A stretch of 48,004 bases of DNA, taken from contig NZ_BSFN01000002.1 of NCBI RefSeq assembly GCF_027922365.1, positions 504,695 through 552,698 on the forward strand, written 5' to 3'. This document shows positions 36,626 through 44,638 of this stretch, one piece after another. Position 1 is the stretch's first letter; each line of letters starts with the position of its first letter. The DNA is from Pseudomonas turukhanskensis (GTDB taxonomy: Bacteria; Pseudomonadota; Gammaproteobacteria; Pseudomonadales; Pseudomonadaceae). The notes under the pieces are model-generated. The model was given only the letters and a program-made list of their open reading frames with translations. It ran no database searches and was not told the DNA's origin. A program made the position numbers and the translations under genes.

Positions 36626-39031
36626 TCAGAACAACACTTTCGCCACATCACTAAAGCGCTTGGCGAAGTGCACGGTAATTCCTTCCTTCAAGTACTCGGG
36701 CAGCTCGGTAAAGTCGCCCCGGTTGGCCTCCGGCAAAATCAGTTCGTAGATTTTCTGCCGCCGCGCTGCAATCACCTTTTCCCGCACACCGCCAATGGGC
36801 AGCACATGCCCGGTCAGGGTCAGCTCGCCGGTCATGGCCACGCCTTTTTTCGGCGCCTGGTTACGGGCGAGCGAAAGCAGGGCACTAGCCATGGTCACGC
36901 CGGCGCTCGGGCCGTCTTTGGGCGTGGCACCTTCAGGCACGTGCAGGTGCACGAAAGCCTGGTCGAAGAACGTTGGGTCGCCACGGAATTCCTTGAGGTG
37001 CGAGCTCACGTAGCTGTAGGCGATCTCGGCTGACTCCTTCATCACTTCGCCCAACTGCCCGGTCAGCTTGAAGCCGCGGTTCAGGGTGTGAATGCGCGTG
37101 GCCTCAATCGGCAAGGTCGCGCCGCCCATGCTGGTCCAGGCCAGCCCCGTGATTACGCCAATGCCTTCGAGCAATTGCTCGCGGCGGAACAGCGGCATGC
37201 CCAGGTAGGCTTCCAGGTCTTTCGGGCCGATCTTCAGTTTGCTGGTCGGGTCGCCCAGTAGTTTGACCACCGCCTTGCGCACCACTTTGCCCAGCTGTTT
37301 TTCTAACTGGCGCACCCCGGCTTCGCGGGCATAGCCCTCGATAATTGCCTTAAGTGCTGCATCGTTGATGCTCAGGCGCTGCTTGGGTACGCCGGCCTTT
37401 TCCAGCTGCTTGGGCCACAGGTGGCGCTTGGCGATGGCGAATTTCTCTTCGGCGATATAGCCGGCCAGGCGAATCACTTCCATGCGGTCGAGCAACGGCC
37501 CGGGAATGGAATCCAGGGTGTTGGCGGTGCACACAAACAGCACCTTGGACAGGTCCAGGCGCAGGTCCAGATAGTGGTCGAGGAATTCTGCGTTCTGCTC
37601 CGGGTCCAGGGTTTCCAGCAGCGCCGAGGCCGGGTCGCCCTGGTGGCTGGCGCCGAGCTTGTCGATCTCGTCGAGCATGATCACCGGGTTCATCACCTCG
37701 GTTTCTTTCAGCGCCTGCACCAGCTTGCCGGGCAGGGCGCCGATGTACGTGCGGCGGTGGCCTTTGATTTCCGCCTCATCGCGCATGCCTCCGACGCTGA
37801 AGCGATAGAACGGCCGCCCCAGGGTTTCGGCAATGGACTTGCCGATACTGGTTTTACCCACGCCCGGCGGGCCGACCAGCAGCACGATGGAGCCGGAAAT
37901 TTCGCCCTTGAACGCACCGACGGCAAGGAATTCGAGAATGCGTTCCTTGATGTCATCCAGGCCCGCGTGCTGCTCATCCAGCACCCGCTGGGCATGCACC
38001 AGGTCGAGCTTGTCTTTGCCGTGCACGCCCCAGGGAATCATGGTCGCCCAGTCCAGGTAATTGCGGGTGACGGCATATTCCGGCGAGCCGGTTTCCAGAA
38101 TCGACAGCTTGTTCATTTCCTCATCGATGCGTTTTTTCGCCTGGTCGGGCAGGGTTTTGCCCTCTAGGCGCTGCTCGAATTGTTCGAGGTCGGCGCTGCG
38201 GTCGTCTTTGGTCAGGCCCAGTTCCTGCTGGATCAGCTTGAGCTGCTCCTTGAGGAAGAACTCGCGCTGGTGCTCACCAATGGTGCGGTTCACCTCCGCC
38301 GACAGCTCGCTTTGCAGGCGCGCCACTTCCACTTCCTTGCGCAGCATGGGCAACACTTTTTCCATGCGCTGCAGCACCGGCACAGTGTCCAGCACCTCTT
38401 GCAGCTCCTTTGGCGGGGCGGTGGTGAGGGCCGCGGCGAAGTCGGTCAGCGGCGAGGGCTGGTTGGGGCTGAAGCGGTTGAGGTAGTTCTTCAGCTCTTC
38501 GCTGTACAAGGGGTTGAGCGGCAGCAGTTCCTTGATCGCATTGATCAGCGCCATGCCGTAGGCCTTGACCTCGTCGCGGCTGTCATCGGCGCTTGGCGGG
38601 TACTCCACTTCGGCCAGGTAGGGCGGCCGATGGCGCTTGAGCCAGCCACGGATCTTCACCCGTTGCAGGCCCTGGGCTACAAACTGCAGCTTGCCGTCCA
38701 CCCGATTGGCCTGGTGAATTTTCACCAGGGTGCCGTGGGTGGGCAGGCTGTCGGTATCGAAATGACGGGGGTCGGTCACCGGCTGGTCGACATAGAACAG
38801 CGCCATGCTGTGGTGGTCGGTTTTGCCCACCAGCTCCAGGGTTTCGGTCCAGTGCTCTTCGTTGACGATAACCGGCAACACCTGCGCCGGAAAGAACGGC
38901 CGGTTGTGAATGGGGATGACATACAGGCGCTCGGGCGGGCGCTGATTGGGCAACGCCAGCGCGTGGGGCAGGTGAAGGCCCTCGGGCGTCAGCGTGTCTT
39001 CGTCGTCGATATCGGTAACGTGGTCGTTCAT
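36626..39031 (-). CDS. Second Lon-type ATP-dependent protease (AsrA-like)
   Basis: An 801-residue cytosolic protease with the three Lon parts in order: N-terminal substrate-binding domain (PIHNRPFFPAQVLPVIV; QGLQRVKIRGW), AAA+ module (Walker A GPPGVGKTS, Lys393; Walker B VIMLDEIDKLG), and C-terminal protease domain with the Ser-Lys dyad Ser709 (KDGPSAGV) and Lys752 (GGVREKV). The acidic N-terminal extension and the icp/AraC neighbours match PA0779 of P. aeruginosa, called AsrA and linked to aminoglycoside stress, rather than the housekeeping Lon. That match is from memory. Divergent from the AraC-type regulator, with a 145-bp shared control region. Confidence 0.93.
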   Translation of the reverse strand: MNDHVTDIDDEDTLTPEGLHLPHALALPNQRPPERLYVIPIHNRPFFPAQVLPVIVNEEHWTETLELVGKTDHHSMALFYVDQPVTDPRHFDTDSLPTHGTLVKIHQANRVDGKLQFVAQGLQRVKIRGWLKRHRPPYLAEVEYPPSADDSRDEVKAYGMALINAIKELLPLNPLYSEELKNYLNRFSPNQPSPLTDFAAALTTAPPKELQEVLDTVPVLQRMEKVLPMLRKEVEVARLQSELSAEVNRTIGEHQREFFLKEQLKLIQQELGLTKDDRSADLEQFEQRLEGKTLPDQAKKRIDEEMNKLSILETGSPEYAVTRNYLDWATMIPWGVHGKDKLDLVHAQRVLDEQHAGLDDIKERILEFLAVGAFKGEISGSIVLLVGPPGVGKTSIGKSIAETLGRPFYRFSVGGMRDEAEIKGHRRTYIGALPGKLVQALKETEVMNPVIMLDEIDKLGASHQGDPASALLETLDPEQNAEFLDHYLDLRLDLSKVLFVCTANTLDSIPGPLLDRMEVIRLAGYIAEEKFAIAKRHLWPKQLEKAGVPKQRLSINDAALKAIIEGYAREAGVRQLEKQLGKVVRKAVVKLLGDPTSKLKIGPKDLEAYLGMPLFRREQLLEGIGVITGLAWTSMGGATLPIEATRIHTLNRGFKLTGQLGEVMKESAEIAYSYVSSHLKEFRGDPTFFDQAFVHLHVPEGATPKDGPSAGVTMASALLSLARNQAPKKGVAMTGELTLTGHVLPIGGVREKVIAARRQKIYELILPEANRGDFTELPEYLKEGITVHFAKRFSDVAKVLF

Positions 39032-39176
39032 GCGGCACCTGTGGTCTCTACATGAGTACGTAGATGGGTCGGGTCACCAACTAATTCAATGGCAATCTCA
39101 TTGCCTGCAATGCGATGCACAAAAATGGCGCACGCCCGTCGGCCCTAACTGGGAAATGACCGGTCGTTCCCGTACC
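39032..39176. promoter_or_regulatory. Shared control region of the Lon-type and AraC-type genes
   Basis: Contains a small inverted repeat GGCAAT/ATTGCC (39091–39105) and an imperfect palindrome at 39047–39062. Either could be an operator, for example for autoregulation of the AraC-type gene. No convincing −35/−10 pair is seen. Confidence 0.35.
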
Positions 39177-39959
39177 ATGCGCGCTCCTTTTTACCCGCCT
39201 GCCGCCATGCTTGAAGCCCGCCTGCTGCGCCTCGACGACCAGACCCACGAACACGCCCACGATCACCATCAACTGGTGCTGTCGCTGGCTGGCCGTGCGG
39301 AATTCGAGGTCAACGGTCGCGGTGGCGAAGTGTGCCGCATGCGCGCTGTGCTGGTGCCGGGTGATGCCGAGCATCAGTTCGCCGGGGTCGGCGACAACCG
39401 CATGCTGATCATCGACCTGGATGAGCAGGATAGTTCGGCGGACGACCTCGAGCTGCTCGCTCGTCTGTTCGACATGCCGCGTTACCCGGCGCTCGATGCC
39501 GATTTCCAGAACCTGTTGAGCTATGCCGGCGCCGAACTGGCCCGTTACGGCAGTGACACCCAGCTCGCCCGTTCCCTCAGCGGTGTGTTGCTGCGCGCCT
39601 TGCACGTGCGCCTGTTCGGCGAACGCCAACCGCGCACGGTGGGGCCGCTGAATGTGGAGCGTCTGGATGCCTATATCGATCAACACCTGGCGCGGCGTAT
39701 CAGCGTGGCGGAGCTGGCGCACGTGGCCTGCCTGAGCCCCAGTCATTTCCACGTGCAGTTCAAGGACAGCCTGGGCCTGACCCCGCACCAATACCTGCTG
39801 AAAATTCGCCTCGACCGTGCCTCGCGTCTGCTGCGCGAAAGCACCCTGCCGCTGATTCGTATCGCCGAAGAATGCGGCTTCTCCAGCCAGAGCGCGCTGA
39901 CCACTGCCATGCGCCGCTACCTGGGCCTTACCCCCAAACGCCTGCGCGCCGTTCAGTAG
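39177..39959 (+). CDS. AraC-family transcriptional regulator (PruR-like)
   Basis: A 260-residue regulator with an N-terminal cupin-like sensor domain (THEHAHDHHQLVLSLAGRAEF; LVPGDAEHQFAGVG) and a C-terminal AraC double helix-turn-helix (RRISVAELAHVACLSPSHFH; IRIAEECGFSSQSALTTAMR). The start is uncertain: ATGs at 39156, 39177 and 39207 all lack good ribosome sites, and the frame is open to 38994. Position next to the Lon-type gene and upstream of putP matches PA0780 (PruR), reported to activate proline-use genes in P. aeruginosa. That role is inferred from synteny; four unrelated genes now separate it from putP. Confidence 0.85.
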   Translation: MRAPFYPPAAMLEARLLRLDDQTHEHAHDHHQLVLSLAGRAEFEVNGRGGEVCRMRAVLVPGDAEHQFAGVGDNRMLIIDLDEQDSSADDLELLARLFDMPRYPALDADFQNLLSYAGAELARYGSDTQLARSLSGVLLRALHVRLFGERQPRTVGPLNVERLDAYIDQHLARRISVAELAHVACLSPSHFHVQFKDSLGLTPHQYLLKIRLDRASRLLRESTLPLIRIAEECGFSSQSALTTAMRRYLGLTPKRLRAVQ

Positions 39960-40053
39960 CCAGCGCCGCTGTCTCATTGCCGAGACTGGGCCTTCGGCAT
40001 TTCCCGACTATATTTCCCCTAGACCGCCGGTTTTCTGATGCGGTAGTGCAATG

Positions 40054-40068
40054 ATGGCCACGTGCCAT
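40054..40068. promoter_or_regulatory. Imperfect palindrome upstream of the cupredoxin gene
   Basis: ATGGCCACGTGCCAT, a CACGTG core with ATGG/CCAT flanks offset by one base. It lies about 126 bp before the cupredoxin start and may be an operator. No promoter elements are obvious nearby. Confidence 0.3.
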
Positions 40069-40193
40069 ATTTTTGGGGTGAACATCGCTGGCCAATCCGA
40101 TAGTCTGCTTATCCAGCGCAGGTATTCGAGTTCTCCGGATAGCTGTTCAGCGCGCTAAACCGCAGGTTTCCTGCACCCGACAAGGTCGTTGAT

Positions 40194-40889
40194 ATGCCTG
40201 TATCGCTTCGTCTGCGTTTGCTCGTAAGCCTTGCCGTCTGTGTGGTGTTCACCAGTTGTTCGGTCGGCGCAGCCCAGTTTCAAGCCAAGATGGTCGATGC
40301 CCAAGGCAAACCCATAGAAGGGGCCGTGGTCACCTTGCAAGGGCCCATCGGCGCCGAGATGCCGGCGCAAACGGCGATCATGGATCAGGTGCAAAAGCAG
40401 TTCGCCCCACAGGTGCTGGCCGTGCACACCAGCACCAAGGTGACGTTCCCTAATAGCGACAATATCCGCCATCACGTCTACTCCTTCTCGCCCGCCAAGC
40501 GCTTCGAACTGCGCCTGTACGAAGGCACGCCGTCTGAGCCCATCACCTTCGACAAACCGGGCGTGGTGGTGCTGGGCTGCAATATCCATGACTGGATGGT
40601 GGGCTATATCTACGTCACCGATGACCCCTGGTTTGCCACCAGCGATGCGAGCGGCGTGGCCACGCTGCAACTGCCTGCCGGGAAATACAACGTCACCCTC
40701 TGGCACCCGAAAAGCCCCGACCTGCTGCCACAAAAAGGCGGCGAGCTGACGCTCTCCGACCAGGGCGCCAGCCAGCAGTACGTTGTCAACGTCACCGAAG
40801 ACGCCGAGGAGCGCGCGGAAGTCTATGCGCCGAAACCGTCCGCCTTTGGCGACGCATTCAAGAAGGCCGCGAGTGAAACCAAGCAATAG
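40194..40889 (+). CDS. Secreted cupredoxin-like protein (methylamine-utilisation type)
   Basis: A 231-residue exported protein. The N-terminus (MPVSLRLRLLVSLAVCVVFT) is a signal peptide; Cys22 in FTSC is a weak lipobox, with cleavage near GAA as alternative. A carboxypeptidase-regulatory-like strand set (VDAQGKPIEGAVVTLQG) is followed by a cupredoxin core. FPNSDNIRHHVYSF gives a His ligand (His93 or 94), and GCNIHDWMVGY supplies Cys129, His132 and Met135, a full type-1 copper set. A beta-rich end (LPAGKYNVTLWHP) follows. Related proteins are often labelled methylamine utilisation protein, but no methylamine genes are here. Overlaps the phosphodiesterase gene by 17 bp, so the two are expressed together. 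Confidence 0.82.
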   Translation: MPVSLRLRLLVSLAVCVVFTSCSVGAAQFQAKMVDAQGKPIEGAVVTLQGPIGAEMPAQTAIMDQVQKQFAPQVLAVHTSTKVTFPNSDNIRHHVYSFSPAKRFELRLYEGTPSEPITFDKPGVVVLGCNIHDWMVGYIYVTDDPWFATSDASGVATLQLPAGKYNVTLWHPKSPDLLPQKGGELTLSDQGASQQYVVNVTEDAEERAEVYAPKPSAFGDAFKKAASETKQ

Positions 40890-43245
40890 CTTCCAGTCGC
40901 GCGTTGCCGGCGTTCTGATCCTGCTGCTGTTGGTGGTGATCGGCAGCCTGTACTTCGCGGTAAAAGTGGCCACCGCCGACGCGGTGAAAAAGCAGGCCAG
41001 CGAGCAGCTGGAAGTCGGCGTGCGGGTGTTCGAGCGCCTGCTCGATGTGCGCAGCCGGCAGATCCGCGACGCGGTTCAGGTGCTCTCTTCAGACTTTGGT
41101 TTCAAAGACGCCGTGGCCAGCGGCGACACCGCCACCATCAGCTCGGTGCTGGCCAACCACGGCAAGCGCATTGATGCCACCGAAGTGCTGCTGCTCGGGT
41201 TGGACGGCACCATTACCGCCACGGCAGCCGATGCATCGCCCGCCAACAGCCAGGACGCCTTCAAGCCAGGCACGCCGTTCCGCTACGCCGCGGAGCTGGC
41301 CGAAGCGCGGCGTTCCGGGCAGTCAGCGCTGATCGTCTCGATCAACCACGAACCCCATCTGTTGGTCGAAGCCCAGATACTGGCGCCTATTCCCATTGCC
41401 CGCGTGGTGATGGGCTTTCGCATGGACCAGGCGCTGGCCAACGAATTGCGTTCACTGACCAACCTCGACGTGTCCTTTCTGGCCATCGAGGACAACACCC
41501 CCGGCCGCCTGATCAGCACCCTGAGCGCCGACCAGGAAGCGGAAATGATGGCCGCCAACCTGCAACGCGAGCGCACCACCACGCTCAAGGAGTTCGAGTT
41601 TTCCGGCAAGCGCTATCTGAACGAGCAACTGGTGTTGGCCAATGGCACTCGCTATCAAGTGCAGGCGTTTTTGCACAGCTCGCTCGAAGAGGCCCTGGTG
41701 GCATTCAAGCCGTTGGACCAACGGGTGCTGCTCATTGCCTTGTGCGCGTTGGTCGCCTCCCTGGTGGGCGCCCTGTTGCTGGCTCGCAGCATTTCCCGCC
41801 CGGTTCGCGAGCTGGCGCGGGTGGCCGAACGGGTGGGGCAGGGCGACTACCAAGGCACGCTCGAGCTCAAGCGCAGCGATGAACTGGGGGTGCTGGCCAA
41901 AACGTTTCAGCAAATGCAGAGCGACCTCGCCGAACGCGAGCGGCAACTGGCCCACAACGCGCTACACGATGGCCTGACCGGCTTGCCCAACCGCACCCTG
42001 GCCATCGAACGGCTGGGTAGCTCGATCACCGCCGAGCGGCCGGTGGCGCTGCTGAATCTGGGTATCGGCAATTTTCGCTCGTTGAATGAAACCTGCGGGC
42101 CGGGCGGCGGCGACCTGGCGTTGCAACAGATCAGCCGGCGCCTGCAGGCCATTCTGCGTCCCGGCGATAGCCTGGCGCGGCTGTTCGCCGACGAGTTTCT
42201 GCTGATGATCGATGGCAGCGACCGCGACAGTGCCGTGGCCACTGCCGACCAACTCCAGCAACTGTTGATCAAGCCGCTGCGGGTTGGCATCCACGACATT
42301 GCGCTGGACTGCTCCATTGGTATTGCCGCCTACCCGCAAGACGGCGCCACCCCGGACGAACTGCTGCGCCGCGCCAACCTGGCCATGCGCGACGCCGCGC
42401 AGTCGCCGGGCCGGCTGCAGCTTTACCAACACGGCCGCGAAGACGACCACGACCGACAGATCAATCTGATTCGCGACCTGCGCCGCGCAGCCGAGAACAA
42501 CGAGCTGGTGCTGCACTACCAGCCCAAACTCAATATCAACGAAGGCCATGTGCGCCAGGCCGAAGCCCTGCTGCGCTGGCAGCACCCGCAATACGGCATG
42601 GTCTCGCCCGGCGAATTCATTCCCCTGGCCGAACGCACCGGTAGCATTCAGGGCCTGACCGCCTGGGTGATCGAAGAAGTGCTGCGCCAATTGCGCGAAT
42701 GGAACCAGCGTGGCCTGCGGGTATTGATGTCGCTGAATATCTCCGCCGAGGACCTGCACGACATCGGCATTGCCACCCGCGTCAGCCGCCTGCTCACCCA
42801 CTATGCGGTGCCGGCCGAGCAACTGATTTTCGAGATCACCGAAAGCGCTGTGATGCAGAACCCGGAAACCGCCCTCAAGGTGCTGCACAGCCTGCGCGCC
42901 TGCGGCATCAGCCTGTCGGTAGACGACTTCGGTACGGGCTATTCGTCCCTGGCCCAGCTCAAACGCATGCCGGTGCAGGAACTGAAGATCGACCAATCCT
43001 TTGTGCGTGACCTGGACGATGCCAGCGAAGACTCGGTGATCGTGCGGTCCACCATCGAAATGAGCCACAGCCTGGGGCTGAAAGTGGTGGCCGAGGGCGT
43101 GGAATTCGAACGCAGCCTGCGCCTGCTGGAAAGATGGCAGTGCGATACGGCGCAAGGCTATCTGATCAGTCGACCACTGACCGCCAGCGCCTTTGAGGCC
43201 TGGGTGGGGCAGCCGTTGCGGGCCAATCTGGCAATGCTGCACTAG
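40873..43245 (+). CDS. Membrane c-di-GMP phosphodiesterase with degenerate GGDEF and intact EAL
   Basis: A 790-residue inner-membrane signalling protein from GTG 40873 (VKPSNSFQSRV), inside the cupredoxin gene end. Layout: helix 1 (VLILLLLVVIGSLYFAV), a periplasmic sensor of about 250 residues, helix 2 (LLIALCALVASLVGALLLA), HAMP, GGDEF and EAL domains. The GGDEF signature is FADEF (residues 438–442), so cyclase activity is unlikely. The EAL domain keeps EALLRW (Glu564), NISA, the Glu of FEITES, DDFGTGYSS (Asp684–685), Lys705 and AEGVE (Glu741), so it should break down c-di-GMP. The frame extends 30 codons upstream, antiparallel in sense to nothing but inside the previous gene, and lacks a helix-like start. 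Its periplasmic domain probably senses a partner, perhaps the cupredoxin. Confidence 0.9.
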   Translation: MKPSNSFQSRVAGVLILLLLVVIGSLYFAVKVATADAVKKQASEQLEVGVRVFERLLDVRSRQIRDAVQVLSSDFGFKDAVASGDTATISSVLANHGKRIDATEVLLLGLDGTITATAADASPANSQDAFKPGTPFRYAAELAEARRSGQSALIVSINHEPHLLVEAQILAPIPIARVVMGFRMDQALANELRSLTNLDVSFLAIEDNTPGRLISTLSADQEAEMMAANLQRERTTTLKEFEFSGKRYLNEQLVLANGTRYQVQAFLHSSLEEALVAFKPLDQRVLLIALCALVASLVGALLLARSISRPVRELARVAERVGQGDYQGTLELKRSDELGVLAKTFQQMQSDLAERERQLAHNALHDGLTGLPNRTLAIERLGSSITAERPVALLNLGIGNFRSLNETCGPGGGDLALQQISRRLQAILRPGDSLARLFADEFLLMIDGSDRDSAVATADQLQQLLIKPLRVGIHDIALDCSIGIAAYPQDGATPDELLRRANLAMRDAAQSPGRLQLYQHGREDDHDRQINLIRDLRRAAENNELVLHYQPKLNINEGHVRQAEALLRWQHPQYGMVSPGEFIPLAERTGSIQGLTAWVIEEVLRQLREWNQRGLRVLMSLNISAEDLHDIGIATRVSRLLTHYAVPAEQLIFEITESAVMQNPETALKVLHSLRACGISLSVDDFGTGYSSLAQLKRMPVQELKIDQSFVRDLDDASEDSVIVRSTIEMSHSLGLKVVAEGVEFERSLRLLERWQCDTAQGYLISRPLTASAFEAWVGQPLRANLAMLH

Positions 43246-43261
43246 CTATCGTAGGTCCTGT

Positions 43262-43321
43262 AGGAGCGGTTTTAGCCGCGATGCCTTTGCTTTCAAGAGC
43301 ATCGCGGCCACCGCCGCTCCT
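43262..43321. repeat. REP-type inverted repeat between the phosphodiesterase and DUF3034 genes
   Basis: Imperfect arms at 43262–43284 and 43299–43321 of the GTAGGAGCGGCTTC family. It may modulate read-through into the next gene. Confidence 0.85.
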
Positions 43322-43346
43322 AAAGAAACAAAACAGGGAAGATGGG

Positions 43347-44213
43347 ATGAACACGACCTTTAGCGCACTCACTCTCGGGCTTGGCCTGACCGTTGCCAGC
43401 GCGGCAGCACTGGCCGACAACGGTCGCCTGCTGGCCACCGGTGGCGCCAGCAGCATCAATGGCGCGGCCGGGGGCGGCATCACCCCGTGGGCTGTGCTGG
43501 CCGGCTATGGCGAGCAGGGCGAGTGGGGCGGCAATGCCTTTGTCACCCGCGTGGAAACCGGCGATTACCGCTTGGACGTGGCCGGTGGCGCGGTGTCGTA
43601 CGGCAACCGTATCGAGCTGTCCTATGCCCGCCAGCGCTTCGACCTCGGCACCCTGGCACGCGACCTCAGCCTGCCGGGTAACACCCTGAGCCAGGACATT
43701 TTCGGCCTCAAGGTGCGCCTGTTCGGTGACTTGATCTACGACCAACTGCCCCAAGTGTCGCTGGGCATCGAACACAAACGGCAGAAAGACTTCTTCGTGC
43801 CCAACGCCGTAGGGGCCAAGCGCGATGAAGACACCGAAGGTTATATCGCCGCCAGCCGCCTGTTTTTGGGTGGCGCCTTTGGCTACAACCTGCTGGTCAA
43901 CGGCGGCCTGCGCTACAGCCGCGCCAATGAACTGGGCCTGCTCGGCTTTGGCGGCGACCGCCGCGATACCCGCAGCGTATTGAAAGAAGGCTCGGTGGCG
44001 GTGCTGTTCAACCCGCGCTGGGCCGTGGGTGTGGAGTACCGCGAGAAACCCGACAACCTCAACTTCGCCGGCGAAAGCGACTGGGCGGATGTATTCGTCG
44101 GCTACTTCCCCAACAAACACCTGTCCATCGTGCTGGCTTACGCCCGCCTGGGCGAGATCGCCACCCTGGACAACCAGGACGGCGCTTACCTGTCCATTCA
44201 AGGGAGTTTCTGA
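43347..44213 (+). CDS. DUF3034 family outer-membrane protein
   Basis: A 288-residue protein from ATG 43347 (MNTTFSALTLGLGLTVASAAALA, a signal peptide), preceded by AGGGA. The mature part starts NGRLLATGGASSINGAAGGG, then alternating beta strands with aromatic ends (YGNRIELSYARQRFDL; WAVGVEYREKPDNLNF; HLSIVLAYARLGEIA) and a terminal Phe (SIQGSF), as expected of a beta-barrel. DUF3034 has no established function. It is 2 bp upstream of the hemoglobin lipoprotein gene and about 100 bp after the phosphodiesterase gene, so it probably belongs to the same unit. Start further upstream (43281) would fall in the REP and is rejected. Confidence 0.83.
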   Translation: MNTTFSALTLGLGLTVASAAALADNGRLLATGGASSINGAAGGGITPWAVLAGYGEQGEWGGNAFVTRVETGDYRLDVAGGAVSYGNRIELSYARQRFDLGTLARDLSLPGNTLSQDIFGLKVRLFGDLIYDQLPQVSLGIEHKRQKDFFVPNAVGAKRDEDTEGYIAASRLFLGGAFGYNLLVNGGLRYSRANELGLLGFGGDRRDTRSVLKEGSVAVLFNPRWAVGVEYREKPDNLNFAGESDWADVFVGYFPNKHLSIVLAYARLGEIATLDNQDGAYLSIQGSF

Positions 44214-44215
44214 GC

Positions 44216-44638
44216 ATGCGCCTGCTGATCAGCCTGCTGCTGGCGCTGGGCCTTGCCGCCTGCGCCCAGCAACCGCCCAAGGACGACAGCCTGTATCGCG
44301 ACCTGGGCGAACGCGAAGGCATCACCCGTATCGTGGAAGGCATGTTGATCAACATCGCCAAAGACCCGCGCATCGTCGAGCACTTCGTCAATGTCGACAT
44401 CGAACGCCTGCGCGACAAGCTGGTGGAGCAGTTTTGCGTTGAAGCCGGCGGGCCCTGCACCTACACCGGCGCCACGATGGAGGAAAGCCACAAGGGCCAG
44501 AAGCTGACCCGCAGCGACTTCAACGCGCTGGTGGAAGACCTGCAGGATGCGATGGACGCAGAAGGGGTGCCGCAGCCGGCGCAGAATCGGTTACTGGCGA
44601 GGTTGGCGCCGATGCGGGGGCAGGTGATCGAGAAATAG
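44216..44638 (+). CDS. Group 1 truncated-hemoglobin lipoprotein
   Basis: A 140-residue protein. MRLLISLLLALGLAAC is a lipoprotein signal peptide with Cys16 as the lipid anchor, so the globin would sit in the periplasm or at the outer membrane. The globin part reads LYRDLGEREGITRIVEGML, DPRIVEHFVNVDIERLRDKL and YTGATMEESHKG, where His92 is the proximal heme ligand. The position that normally holds Tyr B10 appears to be Leu44, so distal-pocket chemistry should differ from NO-dioxygenase globins. ATG 44216 is 2 bp after the DUF3034 stop. Heme binding is expected but unproven; a redox, CO/NO-sensing or heme-transfer role is possible. Confidence 0.85.
   Translation: MRLLISLLLALGLAACAQQPPKDDSLYRDLGEREGITRIVEGMLINIAKDPRIVEHFVNVDIERLRDKLVEQFCVEAGGPCTYTGATMEESHKGQKLTRSDFNALVEDLQDAMDAEGVPQPAQNRLLARLAPMRGQVIEK

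Noticed and set aside
39156..39176. Alternative start of the AraC-type regulator at ATG 39156
   Set aside because: The GGGAA motif lies too close to this ATG to serve as a ribosome site. The start remains uncertain, however.
41962..43242. A 426-codon minus-strand frame opposite the EAL protein
   Set aside because: Antisense by-product; the plus strand carries clear EAL motifs.
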